This document shows, one piece after another, positions 1 through 10,803 of a stretch of 64,000 nt of DNA. A program made the translations under genes and the position numbers. Location: NCBI GenBank assembly GCA_030544235.1, contig CM060463.1:18849690-18913689 (forward strand), in the 5' to 3' direction. A model generated the notes under the pieces. It made no database searches. It worked only from the letters and a program-made list of their open reading frames with translations, and was not told the DNA's origin. This DNA comes from Lepturacanthus savala. Lineage: Eukaryota > Chordata > Actinopteri > Scombriformes > Trichiuridae. The first letter of the stretch is position 1. Each line of letters begins with the position of its first letter.

Positions 1-286
1 TGAATGTCCTTTTTCATTTAGAGACATCAAGTGCGGTTGATACTGAACTAAGTTTTGGATTTCTCTCAAATATTTGTTTTTCATGACCTGCAGGTAATAT
101 TTTCTTTCTTTAGTTGAAGTGGAATGGTAATTGCGCATGTGTATTGCACCTGTAGCTCTCTTGCAGGCATGCTGGTCAAAATGCACCATTTGACATTTGC
201 AGGCAATTAAAGTCATTTACAAAGAAAAGCCCAAATTAAACTGGCTAGCTGGCCACCTTAAATGGGACTATAGCTGGCATGATTGT

Positions 287-351
287 AGCTAACAGTAGGT
301 GGCTAGGTAGCTAACAGTAGGTGGCTAGGTAACTAGCAGTAGCTGGAGAGC
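287..351. repeat. 22-bp tandem repeat, about 3 units
   Basis: Two identical 22-bp units (AGCTAACAGTAGGTGGCTAGGT at 287-308 and 309-330, 22 bases each, quoted here only as their pattern AGCTAACAGTAG + GTGGCTAGGT) are followed by a third diverged unit starting AACTAGCAGTAGCTGG. GCTAG-type words continue on both sides. It is a minisatellite-like array; no function is implied. Confidence 0.85.
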
Positions 352-501
352 TAGCATTCACAATGGTATGACAAATCCAAGCTATTTACCTAAAGTTAAA
401 TATGTTGAATATGGTTCATGAATATACACATTTTTAGTACTCTTTTGACCAAGTTTCTTTCTAATATAGTTTAATACACATTATTTTTGAAGTCAAATAA
501 A

Positions 502-537
502 ATGACTTCAAAAAGTCATTTTTTTGACTTTTTGAAG

Positions 538-541
<4 letters not shown>
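502..541. repeat. Perfect 17-bp inverted repeat (hairpin) next to (TA)n
   Basis: The arm ATGACTTCAAAAAGTCA (502-518) is the exact reverse complement of TGACTTTTTGAAGTCAT (525-541), with a six-T loop. A (TA)n tract starts immediately at the 3' arm. Each arm is itself partly palindromic (TGACTT/AAGTCA). It could be a replication-slippage product or a fragment of a MITE end. Confidence 0.85.

Positions 542-605
<64 letters not shown>
541..605. repeat. (TA)n microsatellite, about 65 bp
   Basis: Uninterrupted alternating TA for about 32 units. Together with the adjacent 17-bp inverted repeat it is strongly prone to cruciform formation and length change. Confidence 0.97.
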
Positions 606-607
<2 letters not shown>

Positions 608-3014
608 TAGATATGATATCTGGACATATATATTTTTTAGCAAGATTATACTTTTTTTCAGTGTAGAAGAAATGGCATTTATCTTATTGAAAATGGACAC
701 ATAAGCATGTGTGGGTCATGTAGATTCATAACCAAAAACAAACTCCTCTGAGTCATTTTAAATCATTTTAAATATGCTATTTAATTTCTATTGTGACATC
801 ACTTGTTTAACCTTGCTGCATGATATATTTTGACACAGCAGTGTCATATGAAATATGAGAAAATGTTTCTCTGCTTCTCAGCCAGCTGGTGGGGCGTGTC
901 GGAGGCTGGTTTTGATTGACAGCAGCAATGTGTTGCTGCAGCTACAAGTCATCTACAGCCACTGTGCCACTAACAGGGATTTATACTTGGTGGAACCATC
1001 ATGAAATCAAAGAATTTAAAATTTTAAATGGTTTCAGTTTCTTTTTTTTAGAGCAGGACACAGGACCAGTGATGTCAGTGCGGACATGTTTCTGTAGTTG
1101 CTGTGTGAGTTCAGATGGACTTTAAATACTGTCATAGTATGTTTTCATTTACACCACTGGGCATATATGACCAAAACATCATGATTTAATGTTCTATAAT
1201 ACCACTTGGATAACGTACATGTATTTTCATTAAAGGCTAACTGACTTTCAAGCAGTTACCTTCCCATGATCATACATACATATGCATACAGAAGCTGCCC
1301 TCAGGGAGAGAAGTCCCCCCAGAGCTCACAGGTTTGTGTGCTGGGCCAGCAGGATGTATACCTGAGCCATAAAGCTACATCACAGGCTCTGAGGATTCCT
1401 GCAAAATCACTGCAGCTGTTCACATATATTCTTTGATATTACAGTTCCTTTGATGCAGCCCCCTCAGGGCCTGGATTGCATTTAGCCTTCAAGAGGGCTG
1501 AAAAATCTCCAGCTCTACTTTTAAGCAAAGACAGTGTCCTGGAACAGCATGATCTCTGTCTCCAGGGCAAACAGAAGTGCATAAAACCGGCAAACGTTAC
1601 AGCGAAAATAAAAGTATATAAGCTACAGACACTTTACAGGCTGTAAACAGACTTTTTTTTCCCTAAATTATATAAATCTTTAGCTGTTGGAAAACAGCCT
1701 TTGCCTTCAACATTCATTGAATCAAAACTGAGCATGTTATGTCCTTTATTTCCTGAAAGGTGTTTTCTCTACAGCTCAGTTGCTTTGTTTGTGAGCGGAC
1801 TTTTTGGTACCTTTCATTTCAGCGATGGGTCAATTATATGCATTAACTCTCAGGTTTTTTTTTTTTTTTGCTAAGCCATTAGGTGCCAGCTCTTGTCTTT
1901 TACAAGGCACACCATATGGATTTTATTGATCATGAGTGGGCTTAACAGAACACTTTAAGACCCACATAAACATTTACTGTAACAATGTATCCATTTGGAC
2001 TGGAGTGTTCATAATGCAGTGCAGTAAATCTAAATAAGTCTAAGTGTCTCTGTAGATATTTCTGCCGATGCAGCCCATCTTGGTGTAATTTCTCCTGGAA
2101 GTGTTTCAGCAGCTGTGATGATTCCTACTGTGTGGTTACTTCCTTCTAATATGTGCTAAACTAAGTCCACTCCTGCTAGGAAACAGTGAAGATAAATACA
2201 AATAAAAACTCATGAGCATATAATAATTATATATCGCAATGAGATGTGTTATAATATGATGCACTATATTATCATGATAGTTAAGCGACTCAGATGTTCA
2301 GCAAAGGGCACAATACAATTGTTTTCACTCGTGTACAGCTTCACACTCACAAATTACCGGGGACAGGTCTTCCTATTTGTAGGTTTTATTTAATGTTGTT
2401 GCATCCACACTTCCAAGCTTCTCTTGGTTCTCAAAGGTCACAAATGCATTCAACGGTAATTCACAGTGACAAATAAAAAAGCTGCTGCTGTACCTATTAG
2501 CACCTCTCTAATCCAAAAAACACTGTTTAACAGATGTCCTTTAGTCTGAATGAAATGCATATGTGCAGCGTATCCTTCGGGTGCAATGAGAAATTTACTA
2601 CACCAAAAAAGGCAATAGTAACATAACACGCAAAGAATATAGGATAATAACACACTATAAACTACAGTTAAAATCTCAACTCTCAGCCCAACACCACTGG
2701 CTCCTGCAATACAATAGTATTTCCAAACTATAACAAGTCATAGATGGGTAATATCTTGAAGTCATAATCATGACCTTGCTTGTACTACATTTGCATTAGA
2801 TTAATAAAATGTTATTTAAATTGTGTTTCCTCATCCTCACATCAGAGGAAAATATTTAGTCATTAATTTAACTAATGGAATAAAATTATTTTTTGTATCA
2901 TTCCATGTATATTTGGTTATTATTTTGTTATGGATTTCCCTCCATAGCTCTGAACCAGTCGTCCAGGCACTGACTAACCAGCCATTGACTCACATCCTTC
3001 AGATGACGTTGAAG
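606..3014. other. No gene seen: unique AT-rich DNA
   Basis: No coding region or named repeat recognised. There is a 15-T run at 1855-1869. The stretch 1270-1570 is less AT-rich than its surroundings (CCCTCAGG-type words, CAG/CTG rich) and could be selected non-coding DNA, but nothing in it identifies a function. Short open frames here have no splice or codon-use support. Confidence 0.5.
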
Positions 3015-3015
3015 C

Positions 3016-3053
<38 letters not shown>

Positions 3054-3055
3054 GG
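3015..3055. repeat. (GA)n microsatellite
   Basis: GA repeat of about 20 units with one AAAG interruption near 3032. The Arg/Glu or Ser/Leu open frames that cross it are artefacts of the repeat. Confidence 0.95.
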
Positions 3056-6000
3056 AGTCTATTAATAGCTGGGCATGTGTACAGCATGTTGAATGTAAGA
3101 CAACACCATGACAGTCAAAGGACCACATGAGTGTCGATGCCTCTGAGTAATGACAGCAGAGTTTCATTATTCTAACATTTTTCCTTTTGTAATTCTACCC
3201 TCACATACATGATCTCTGTGGCAGCTTCATCAACTTTTAAGTGATATTGCTTGATTTTTTTAAAGAGGCACTCCATCAGTTTGGTACATCATCAGTTTAC
3301 ACATCACAAGGAGTTCTGCCCAGCCTGTCGTCTTCAGGACAAATAAATCTGAGGAGGTAATCCCCCCTTTACAGTAGAAATTCAGTGTTTTATGTGTTAT
3401 CAGAAAATAACAAAAACTAAAATAAAATTGACAAAAACTGAATGACACAGCATAGTGTGTACAAAAGTTACCAGAGAATATATTTAATACATAGGCCTAG
3501 AATTTTGGGTTGTTTTTTTTTCCTTTTTTTCATCATCAGTTTTAGTACTCTGCTTTTTCTGTCCATTTTGAATCCTCTCCGTGATGAAAACTGCATATTA
3601 CAAAAAAATGTAACTTATAAAATCAAGCAATTTAGAAAAAATTCAAATTAACAAACCAAGTTTAAAACTAATTGCAACTAAACAGAAATTAAAAACAAAA
3701 ACTCAAAATTAAAAAAAGAACAAAAAATATAATGAAAAAATTCTAAACAATTATAATTGTGCGCTGCAGTGGATGGAGTTACACACAGAGATGATGACAT
3801 CCACAACATCTATCTTACAAAATGCAAATTTAAAATTAATTTTTGCATTTTGAGTTTGAAAATGCTTTAAGGGGGGATCTGATATTAGTTATTAGTTTAA
3901 TGAAGTTATTACAGCAACCAATAATTCTTTCAATATAAGGGGGCATGTTAATCTTGTTTTAAGATGGAATTTATCCTTTTTAAGCCTGAGACAAATGATG
4001 TTTGGTTTTGCTTCAGCATATCGTCTCATTCATATTCTTTCAAAATCTTTCAAAAGGTTCTTTTGAGATTTTGGATCAAGCTGTGTTGAAAGTCCCTCCA
4101 GCTCAGAAACGACAAAGTGCTTACTCTGCTTTTAACAGTGAAACAGTGAAATTGCAACATTGATAAATGAAATCAGCTCAGTCTGGGAACAATCACTTTT
4201 TGTCTTGTCTACCTGCAATGCTCCAACTTATTTATTCATTTATTTTTCCCTAAGATAGTGTAACATTTCCACTACTGATGGTAATAATTAGGAAATGAAC
4301 CTGCTCCATCAGAGAGTTCAGTGTTCACATTTTCAAATATCACAGCCTGAAGAAGGTCTCTTTGTCTCAGTGTGGAGCATCTAATTGCCGTTGCACCTGA
4401 ATGTCACTTAATGTAGAGAAAGAAAAGAGAGTAAGCAGCATATAAATGACTCTCAGTGGTTTCCCTGAGAGGCAAATTACTCTGCTTTGACCTGGAAAAT
4501 ATAAAAAAAGAGGATATTTTTGTGTTACATGCTGTGAATGTTGGTCTGCTGTACAGTTACAATAATTGCTTCTTAGATAGAATAAACAAATACTTAATGA
4601 GTTGCCGTCATGCTGCAACATGACTGTGAAGATGATTTAAACCATCAGGGCACACGGGAGAGACTTTTGAAGAAAATACCTGGAATATGTTCTTGACTTT
4701 GTGGCTTCAAATTTTTTGTTTCCCGCATGGGATTCTGAGGAAACGAGGAGGTGAAACCTGCTTCTGAAATGGAATAAGACTGATTTCCTTGGTGAACTCT
4801 GCCTCTGGCATCTCATACTGTGTATACAGGAAAAGAAATTTCTCACCAACTTTATACCCCTAACTATGAGATTCCTGAAATGCCTGCATCCGATCCTTGG
4901 CGGTAAAGTTTCTGGCTCCGGAGCTGTGACCTTCCACTTCTTTTCTGTAGCATAATGAAGAAGACGTGCTCACAGCTTAGCTCTTGAAATAGGAATAGGT
5001 CACGTGTGTCTCAGCAGGCACTGAACCAGAACAATATACTGTTTGCTCTTTTATTTGATGCAGCTGTTTGTTTTTCTTCCTCCAGCCTCTGGGCCTTATG
5101 CGCAGAAGCTCTCCACACCTTTCTCCTGGCATCATGTGTTAATGCATCTTTCATAAACCCTTCAGTCTGTTTGTACAGGCGCTTATGTGCTTGAGTAAAC
5201 GGCAAAAGTGTGCTAAGTGGCCAAGGACTGGAAAATGTACAGCTGAAAGGCCAAATGCATGAAAGTTTAATTGACCAACGTGCTGGCAGTTGATACAGTC
5301 ATGAATGTGAAATGCTAACAAATTCACACACAAGTCGTGAACAGAGTCAACCTCATCGGTTTAGTTGCTATCATTGCCACTATCATTATTAGCCAAGTTT
5401 CCTTTTGTTGTTTTTTTAGTGTTAATTATTGCTGTGAACTTTGGTCACCCCACCACATTCAGAGAGTTTGTTATAATTATACATTCCACATCTCGGCAGT
5501 AGTCCAAACTGTGCTCTGTGGAGTTTTACACCATTAAAAATACAGTAGCACCTCGCTAATCTGAAGCCTGCAGGCATGCAGGTTGCCTGGAATAGTGAAA
5601 TGCTTGGATTATTATAATGCATTCAAATAGTTTAGGGTGGAGGCACTTCAGGCTGCACTCACTGCACTTCTTAACCTGCTTAAAACCTGCCACAGGTGGC
5701 AGCCAATTTTTCCCCCGATCAGCATGCTGGTGAGGCCTGATGAAGACGGGTATCATATATTAATAACTTTAGGGTAAAAAAATGATTTAGTTTGGGTGCT
5801 CAGCATGGTTTTGCTGCTGAATTTGATGGTCTAAACTGGTCTTTAGTGCTCTTTTAATTATATAAAGTGATCTTATTACCTTTGAGAAGAGGTATTGTTT
5901 GTGTGTGCTGTTTTTCTGTTAGTTTGTTGAACAGGATTGTGGCTAAGGATGAACTCGTTCAATATTGGGGCATAACCCACTTGTGAAATTTGTGAGTTTT

Positions 6001-6264
6001 AGTGTTTCTGGGTTATTAGTAACTCCTGCTGATCAACGGGGGTTTAAAAGTTAAATGAGCAGTTGACAGAATTGTGCCTTGGGCCCAGGAATTTAAATTG
6101 ATCCCTGAGGATTGTCCTGGTTGAATTGGATTAAATATTGATCTAATCTGAAAATTAATCTTTCAAAGCAGATCCAAGAATTCCTGATCCTGGAGATTGA
6201 CATTTGGATTTGGTAACCCAATCCTACATTTAATATGGATCAAATGCTGCATTTTTTTTAAGTT
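3056..6264. other. No gene seen: unique and low-complexity DNA
   Basis: 3261-3360 begins with AAAGAGGCACTCCATCAGTTT, which resembles the start of a dispersed fish repeat, but I see no second end. 3600-3745 is A-rich (AAAACTAA / AATTAAAA words) and of low complexity. 5551-5610 (CAGTAGCACCTCGCTAATC onward) vaguely resembles a pogo/Tigger-like terminus but lacks a partner end. The rest appears unique. Confidence 0.4.
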
Positions 6265-6655
6265 GAAGGTCCCATATCATGCAAATAGCCACTTTCATGG
6301 ATTGTTTTTCTCTAAATAAGGCCATATATAAAAACAGAGAAATGCACACAGGCTGGATTTAAAAACTTGTGTTTAAAGTAGAAACGAGCCACGAAACACT
6401 GTTCCGTGGCTCATTTGTACTTCCTCAACTTTGTGATGTCATGCAGTCACACCCTCCATCTGTAAAGATTCCCAGCACAGTCCACCCATTATAAATTCAG
6501 CCAATTAGGAGAAAGGTTTACGAACATTTATGAGACCAACCAAAGTGACCTGTGCTTTCTGAGATGAAAACTGAGGTGGATTGTTTTACTTTAAAGTCCA
6601 AATATGTCATATTAGAGGTATCAAAACTTCAAACAGAAATCAGAAAATGACCATT
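6265..6655. mobile_element. Candidate MITE-like dispersed repeat
   Basis: The left side starts AAGGTCCCATATCATGCAAA, a terminal motif I associate with an abundant non-autonomous DNA-transposon family of fish. The interior has no coding capacity. The right end is not clean: the sequence around 6590-6620 (AAAGTCCAAATATGTCATA) is only loosely complementary to the left end. No target duplication was found, so the boundaries are approximate and the family call rests on the left motif alone. Confidence 0.4.
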
Positions 6656-6786
6656 AAGGGAAAGATCTGAATCGATTCGATCCTGAAATCGTGGATCATT
6701 TTGATTCCACTTCAGACATGGATTCATTCATTGCATATAAACTTAAAATAATAATAATAATAAATACATTTATATAATACAATATG

Positions 6787-6789
<3 letters not shown>

Positions 6790-6839
<50 letters not shown>
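6790..6839. repeat. (AT)n microsatellite, about 50 bp
   Basis: Uninterrupted alternating AT of about 25 units, preceded by AATAATAATAAATA-type low-complexity sequence. Confidence 0.96.
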
Positions 6840-6843
<4 letters not shown>

Positions 6844-7220
6844 GGAATGGGATAGTTCATACATCAGGTCTTCTAGTTCTAACACAAGAAGAAAGTGAAG
6901 CAAGGCAAAATTGGTTAAACCACAGCTCTTCCTAAATAAAAACTTTACTCTCTATGTATGTCATTGTCTGACTGTGTATAAGCACTAAACATGAATAAAA
7001 ACTAGAAATAGTAGTAGTAGTCTCAATAAGTTTTAACACAATTTCAATTGTTAAGTATATTCAGTATAGTTAAATCAATATACAAAATTAACAATAACCA
7101 CATGGATCATTATTCATTCAGTGATTTCATCTGAGTTTCCACTGGTACATCTCAGACTGGCAAGAAGAGATGAATTTTGCATTTTGACATTTCTCACCAT
7201 AAATAGGTGGTTATCAGAGC

Positions 7221-7500
7221 CTTGGACTGGGACCTTTCTGTGTGGAGTTTGCACATTCTCCCTATGTCTGCATGGGTTCTCTCTGGTTCTCCAGCTTCCT
7301 CCTAAAGCCCAGAAACATGATTAGATTAATTGGAGACTCTAACTTGACCGCATGAGTGAACGGTATGTGTCCCCTACAATAGAATGGTGACCTCTCTGGG
7401 GTGTATCTCTGCTTCTCAACCAAAGTATGCTGGGATTGGCTCTAGCAGACCCCCATGACTCTAGTAAGGAATAAGCAGCTATAGAAAATGAATAAAAAAA
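7221..7500 (+). mobile_element. SINE-like repeat, copy A (old, 5'-truncated)
   Basis: Shares with the better copies at 48.7 and 55.7 kb the ordered blocks GGGACCTTTCTGTGTGGAG, TTAATTGGAGACTCTAA, GGGGTGTATC, GCTGGGATTGGCTC and the 3' end TATAGAAAATGA. The tRNA-like head is lost or unrecognisable and many substitutions separate it from those copies, so it is an old insertion. The tail here is AATAAAAAAA instead of (GACT)n. A short open frame at 7121-7324 lies partly inside and is not a gene. Confidence 0.85.
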
Positions 7501-8225
7501 ACTCTCCTTTTATCTTTTGAAGTCATTTTGAAGATATCTGTATATGTGATATTGAGGCCATATATGTAAATTCTTGTATGTTGTAGTTTACTGATGTTCA
7601 AAAAGAAATTGTGTATTAATCTGATTCCTGAATAGGTTCTGAAACATCTTTATCTTTGCTTTTTTGTTATGGTTACAAGCCTAGATCTGAAAGGTCTGTA
7701 GGAGATTAAGGTGCTACTGAAAACCTTTTTTAGTGGGTGAAAGCAACATTAAATCATCTGCATTACTCAGAATGAGGCAAGGTGCCCTCGAATATTCTAA
7801 TTGGTTCGTTAATTCATTGATGCTGTTTGCTTTGCTTGTTTTCAATCTTTCTAGCACATTTGCTTTTTGTGTATATATGTCCTTAACCAAAATATGTTAG
7901 TTTTTACTAATATAATTTTCAATCAATCTAAAGGTCCTGATTTGGAAGGTAACATTTACCTTCCAAATGTTTTATTTCTATAGTCAAGGACAGCCTTGAC
8001 AGCTTTTTTTTTTTAAATTAAATTATATTCATATTATATTATTACATTCTCTCTATCTCTTACCTGGATTAGGAGTTGGTGGGTTTGAGACCTCACTGTA
8101 CAAAACTGTGCAATAATGTGTATGTTTATCTTGGCAAGGATTAGTGTTTGCAGCTTGGGAGTAGAAATGTTTTGGCCAGTTTCCACTTTTCATCTGGTTA
8201 TTTTGGGTTTGAGACTGTGGAAACA
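7501..8225. other. No gene seen
   Basis: AT-rich DNA without recognisable coding or repeat structure. The words GGAAGGTAACATTTACCTTCC (about 7945-7968) make a small local palindrome. Confidence 0.5.
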
Positions 8226-9011
8226 CACTGAACAAAAATAAGGCAGTGATTATGTTTGCTCTAAAATATGCAGTTTTATTATCTAACACAATGCCACAGA
8301 TGCTGCAAGATTTGAGGGAACATGTAATTGGCGTGCTGACTGCAGGGATATCCACCAGAGCTGAATTGAATGTTCATTTCGCTACCGGAATCCATCTCCA
8401 ATATTGTTTCCAAGAATTTGGCAGTACATTCAAGTGGCCTCATAGACCATGTGTTACCATGGCAGCCTAGTACCTATGCATCCATCATCTTCATCTGTAA
8501 GCTCAGCTGATGCAACACTTGGTCTACATAACCAAAGAATTTCTGCAAAAAACGTCAGAAACCATCTAAGGGAAGCTCATATGTGTGCTCGTCTTCCTCA
8601 CCAGGGTCTTGACCTGACTGCAGATTGTCGCGTGGGTGAGAGGTTTCATGAGGTTAATTTTATGAACAGAGTGCCCCATGGCAGCAGGGTCATGGTATGG
8701 GCAGGCATAAGCTATGGCCAAAGAAACAGAACTGCATATTATTGATTTCAATTTGAATGCACAGAGATCGATGATGAGATCCTGAGGCCCATTGTCGCAC
8801 CATTCATCCACGGCCAACACCTCATGTCGCAGCATGATAATGCACGGATGTTGCAAGGATCTCTACATAGTTCCTGAAAGCTAAAAATAAATCCATTTTT
8901 GCATGACCTACATTCTACTTTTGAGCATATTTGGGATGCTCTGGAATGTGGTATATGTCAGCATGTTGCAATTCTTGCTAATATCTTATTCATATTTTTG
9001 TTAAGTTCAGT
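8226..9011 (+). mobile_element. Tc1-like DNA transposon, decayed, both ends visible
   Basis: The left end CACTGAACAAAAATA (8226-8240) is matched at the right by TATTTTTGTT..TTCAGT (about 8994-9011), its reverse complement with a small insertion. Between them runs a recognisable but broken Tc1-type transposase. At about 0.79 kb it is roughly half the length expected for a full Tc1-like element: the subterminal repeats, most of the region between the helix-turn-helix and the second catalytic segment, and the C terminus are missing. A flanking TA dinucleotide cannot be assigned with certainty. It cannot mobilise itself. Confidence 0.9.
8291..8965 (+). pseudogene. Tc1-like transposase pseudogene
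   Basis: A start MPQMLQDLRE at 8291 opens into an N-terminal DNA-binding segment (about residues 1-55: ..VGVLTAG-type ISTRAELNV, then QEFGST). A shift of frame leads to LHNQRISAKNVRNHLREAH and PHQGLDLTA near 8520-8625, then after a deletion VGERFHEVN, RVPHGSRVMVWAGISYG (8690-8720), and, after another shift, DEILRPIVAPFIHGQHLM and QHDNAR (8775-8850). IWDAL near 8930 is the last trace. In the family, the MVWAGI and QHDNAR blocks hold parts of the DD(34)E catalytic core. The first catalytic Asp region (TDESRF in relatives) is deleted here. Several stops and frame changes make it non-functional. Confidence 0.88.
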
Positions 9012-10476
9012 ATTAGATGACATAAACTGAGAGCTGCAGATGCTTTCATTTATTATACTCAATGTCTCAATACCATGGTTACTTCTTCAAAACTCTTTCC
9101 ACAGTGTGCCTTTAAAAACATCTTTGGTGAGAAATGCATTTCAACACCAAAACACTTAATATTTCATCCAAAAGTGGACTCCTGAACTCATGATACCATG
9201 ATATATGTTTTCTCCCATAAGACACATTGTTATTCAATGTACTATCAACTAAGAAAAAAACTGAACATTGAGACACGTGTGAAAATGATTGGGAAAAACA
9301 AATATATGTAAAATAAATGAATTAATTTATTCATTAATTTGAGTTTTTACATAACCCTTGCATGTATTAAACAAAATTTTATTTAGATACTAGCAACATA
9401 TTTTTTTCTTGAAACATATTTATTTTTATTTTGTGTAATATCTGACATGCAATGTTTTTTTCTTATAGGGCCGACTGCATTTTTAATCATCTGGTGCGAG
9501 ATAAGCACTTTATGATTTTTATTAATGGAAGTGGAAGGTCATTAAATGCTGTGTTTTCATCTTATTTTCCAATACTTGAACAGTGTTCCACTTTGATCAC
9601 ATTCTTAGATACTAAACTAGGGTGGTATTTCTGACGAATGCTTTAAAACATAAGCCTCCAACATTCACCCTGCCAGCTTAGCTTCCGTCCTTTGCTTCTT
9701 ATACTCTCATATACTATTCAAGCCAAACATTTGGGTGTCTATTTGATCAGAGCAAGGGTAGTCAGCAGAAACAACGGCTGTGGTGCGTGCTTTTGAAGCC
9801 TTTTGTAGCAGCAATGGCTGAAAAACGTCAGATCTCCCTGAAGTTGGACAATCAAAGGGGCAGATGAGCCGCGGGGTCTGACAGAGAAGTGAATTCATGG
9901 GGACACGGGGCTCAGGGCCACAGCGAAGAGACAGGAAGCCTGAATCTCTGATCACAGAACCCTGTCTCTTCTGGCACTTTGACTTATGAGCAAAGCACTT
10001 TGTCAACGGATTTCACATCACAGAAAGTGGCAGGGAACAGAGCTGCTGAAGAATTGATTTAAATGCTGTGAAATGCAAGGTGGGCCACACGGGTGATGGT
10101 TGATCTATGAGATATTGCTGCGAGGACAGGAGGTTGAATTAAAGCATGTTACTTCGTGTGCTGCGGGGAATGTGTGATGTTGTGTGTGGGCAAGGCTCTT
10201 GAAACGATGTTGTGTAAGCAGGCAGAAGTGGAAGCCCTTAATCAGGCCCTGTGTATATAACCGGGGGGGCCTAAAGCACTGTACTTAAGAGTCATTAGAA
10301 ATCTTCATTTACAGTTTACAAGAGAGGCACTCAGGCAGCAGACAGACTGACTCGCTCTCCTTGTCTCTCTTCCACTTTGACATTCACACCTGGCAATCTT
10401 TTCAATATTCTTGCTGCATGAATATTCTTTCGTTTTAATTGATCAACACTATTACCGGATGAATGTGTCATGAGTA
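9012..10476. other. No gene seen; 9640-10430 is a candidate conserved non-coding stretch
   Basis: 9012-9640 is AT-rich and unremarkable. From 9640 to 10430 base composition is more balanced and the sequence shows no repeat. It contains CpG-bearing words (GAGCCGCGGGG at 9867-9877) and TGTATATAACCGG at 10251-10263, which includes a TATAA-like motif before a run of seven G. There is no open frame or splice context. Inference only: a distal regulatory element is possible. Confidence 0.3.
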
Positions 10477-10803
10477 TACACTACCATCCAAAAGTTTGGG
10501 GTCACCCAGCCAATTTAGTGTCACACTTTTATTTACCACCATGAATTGTAAAATAAATACAAAATGTTATTACATTAGCCTTCTGACACACCGAGCAAAC
10601 ACATTGTACCATTAGAACACTGGAGCGATAGTTGCTGGAAATGGGCCTCTATACACCTATGTAGATGCTGCACCAAAAAACAGATTTTGCAGCTAGAATA
10701 CCACATTAGCCAGGTCGAGAATGTATTCCCGATTAGGTTTTGCTATCTCAATTGAAAAACAGTGCTTTGTCTACGTGACACCAATTTTTTCAACGGCAGT
10801 ATA
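10477..10803 (+). mobile_element. Tc1 deletion derivative, copy 1 (about 0.33 kb)
   Basis: The left terminus CACTACCATCCAAAAGTTT follows a TA. The right terminus AATTTTTTCAACGGCAGT is its imperfect reverse complement and is followed by ATA. The interior joins a left-end segment (to about 10575) directly to the right subterminal segment (ATTAGCCTTCTGACACACC ... GGGCCTCTATACACCTATG), so the whole transposase gene has been removed. The same subterminal words recur inverted at 47.04-47.37 and 50.94-51.18 kb. It is a non-autonomous element dependent on a related Tc1 transposase. Confidence 0.9.
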
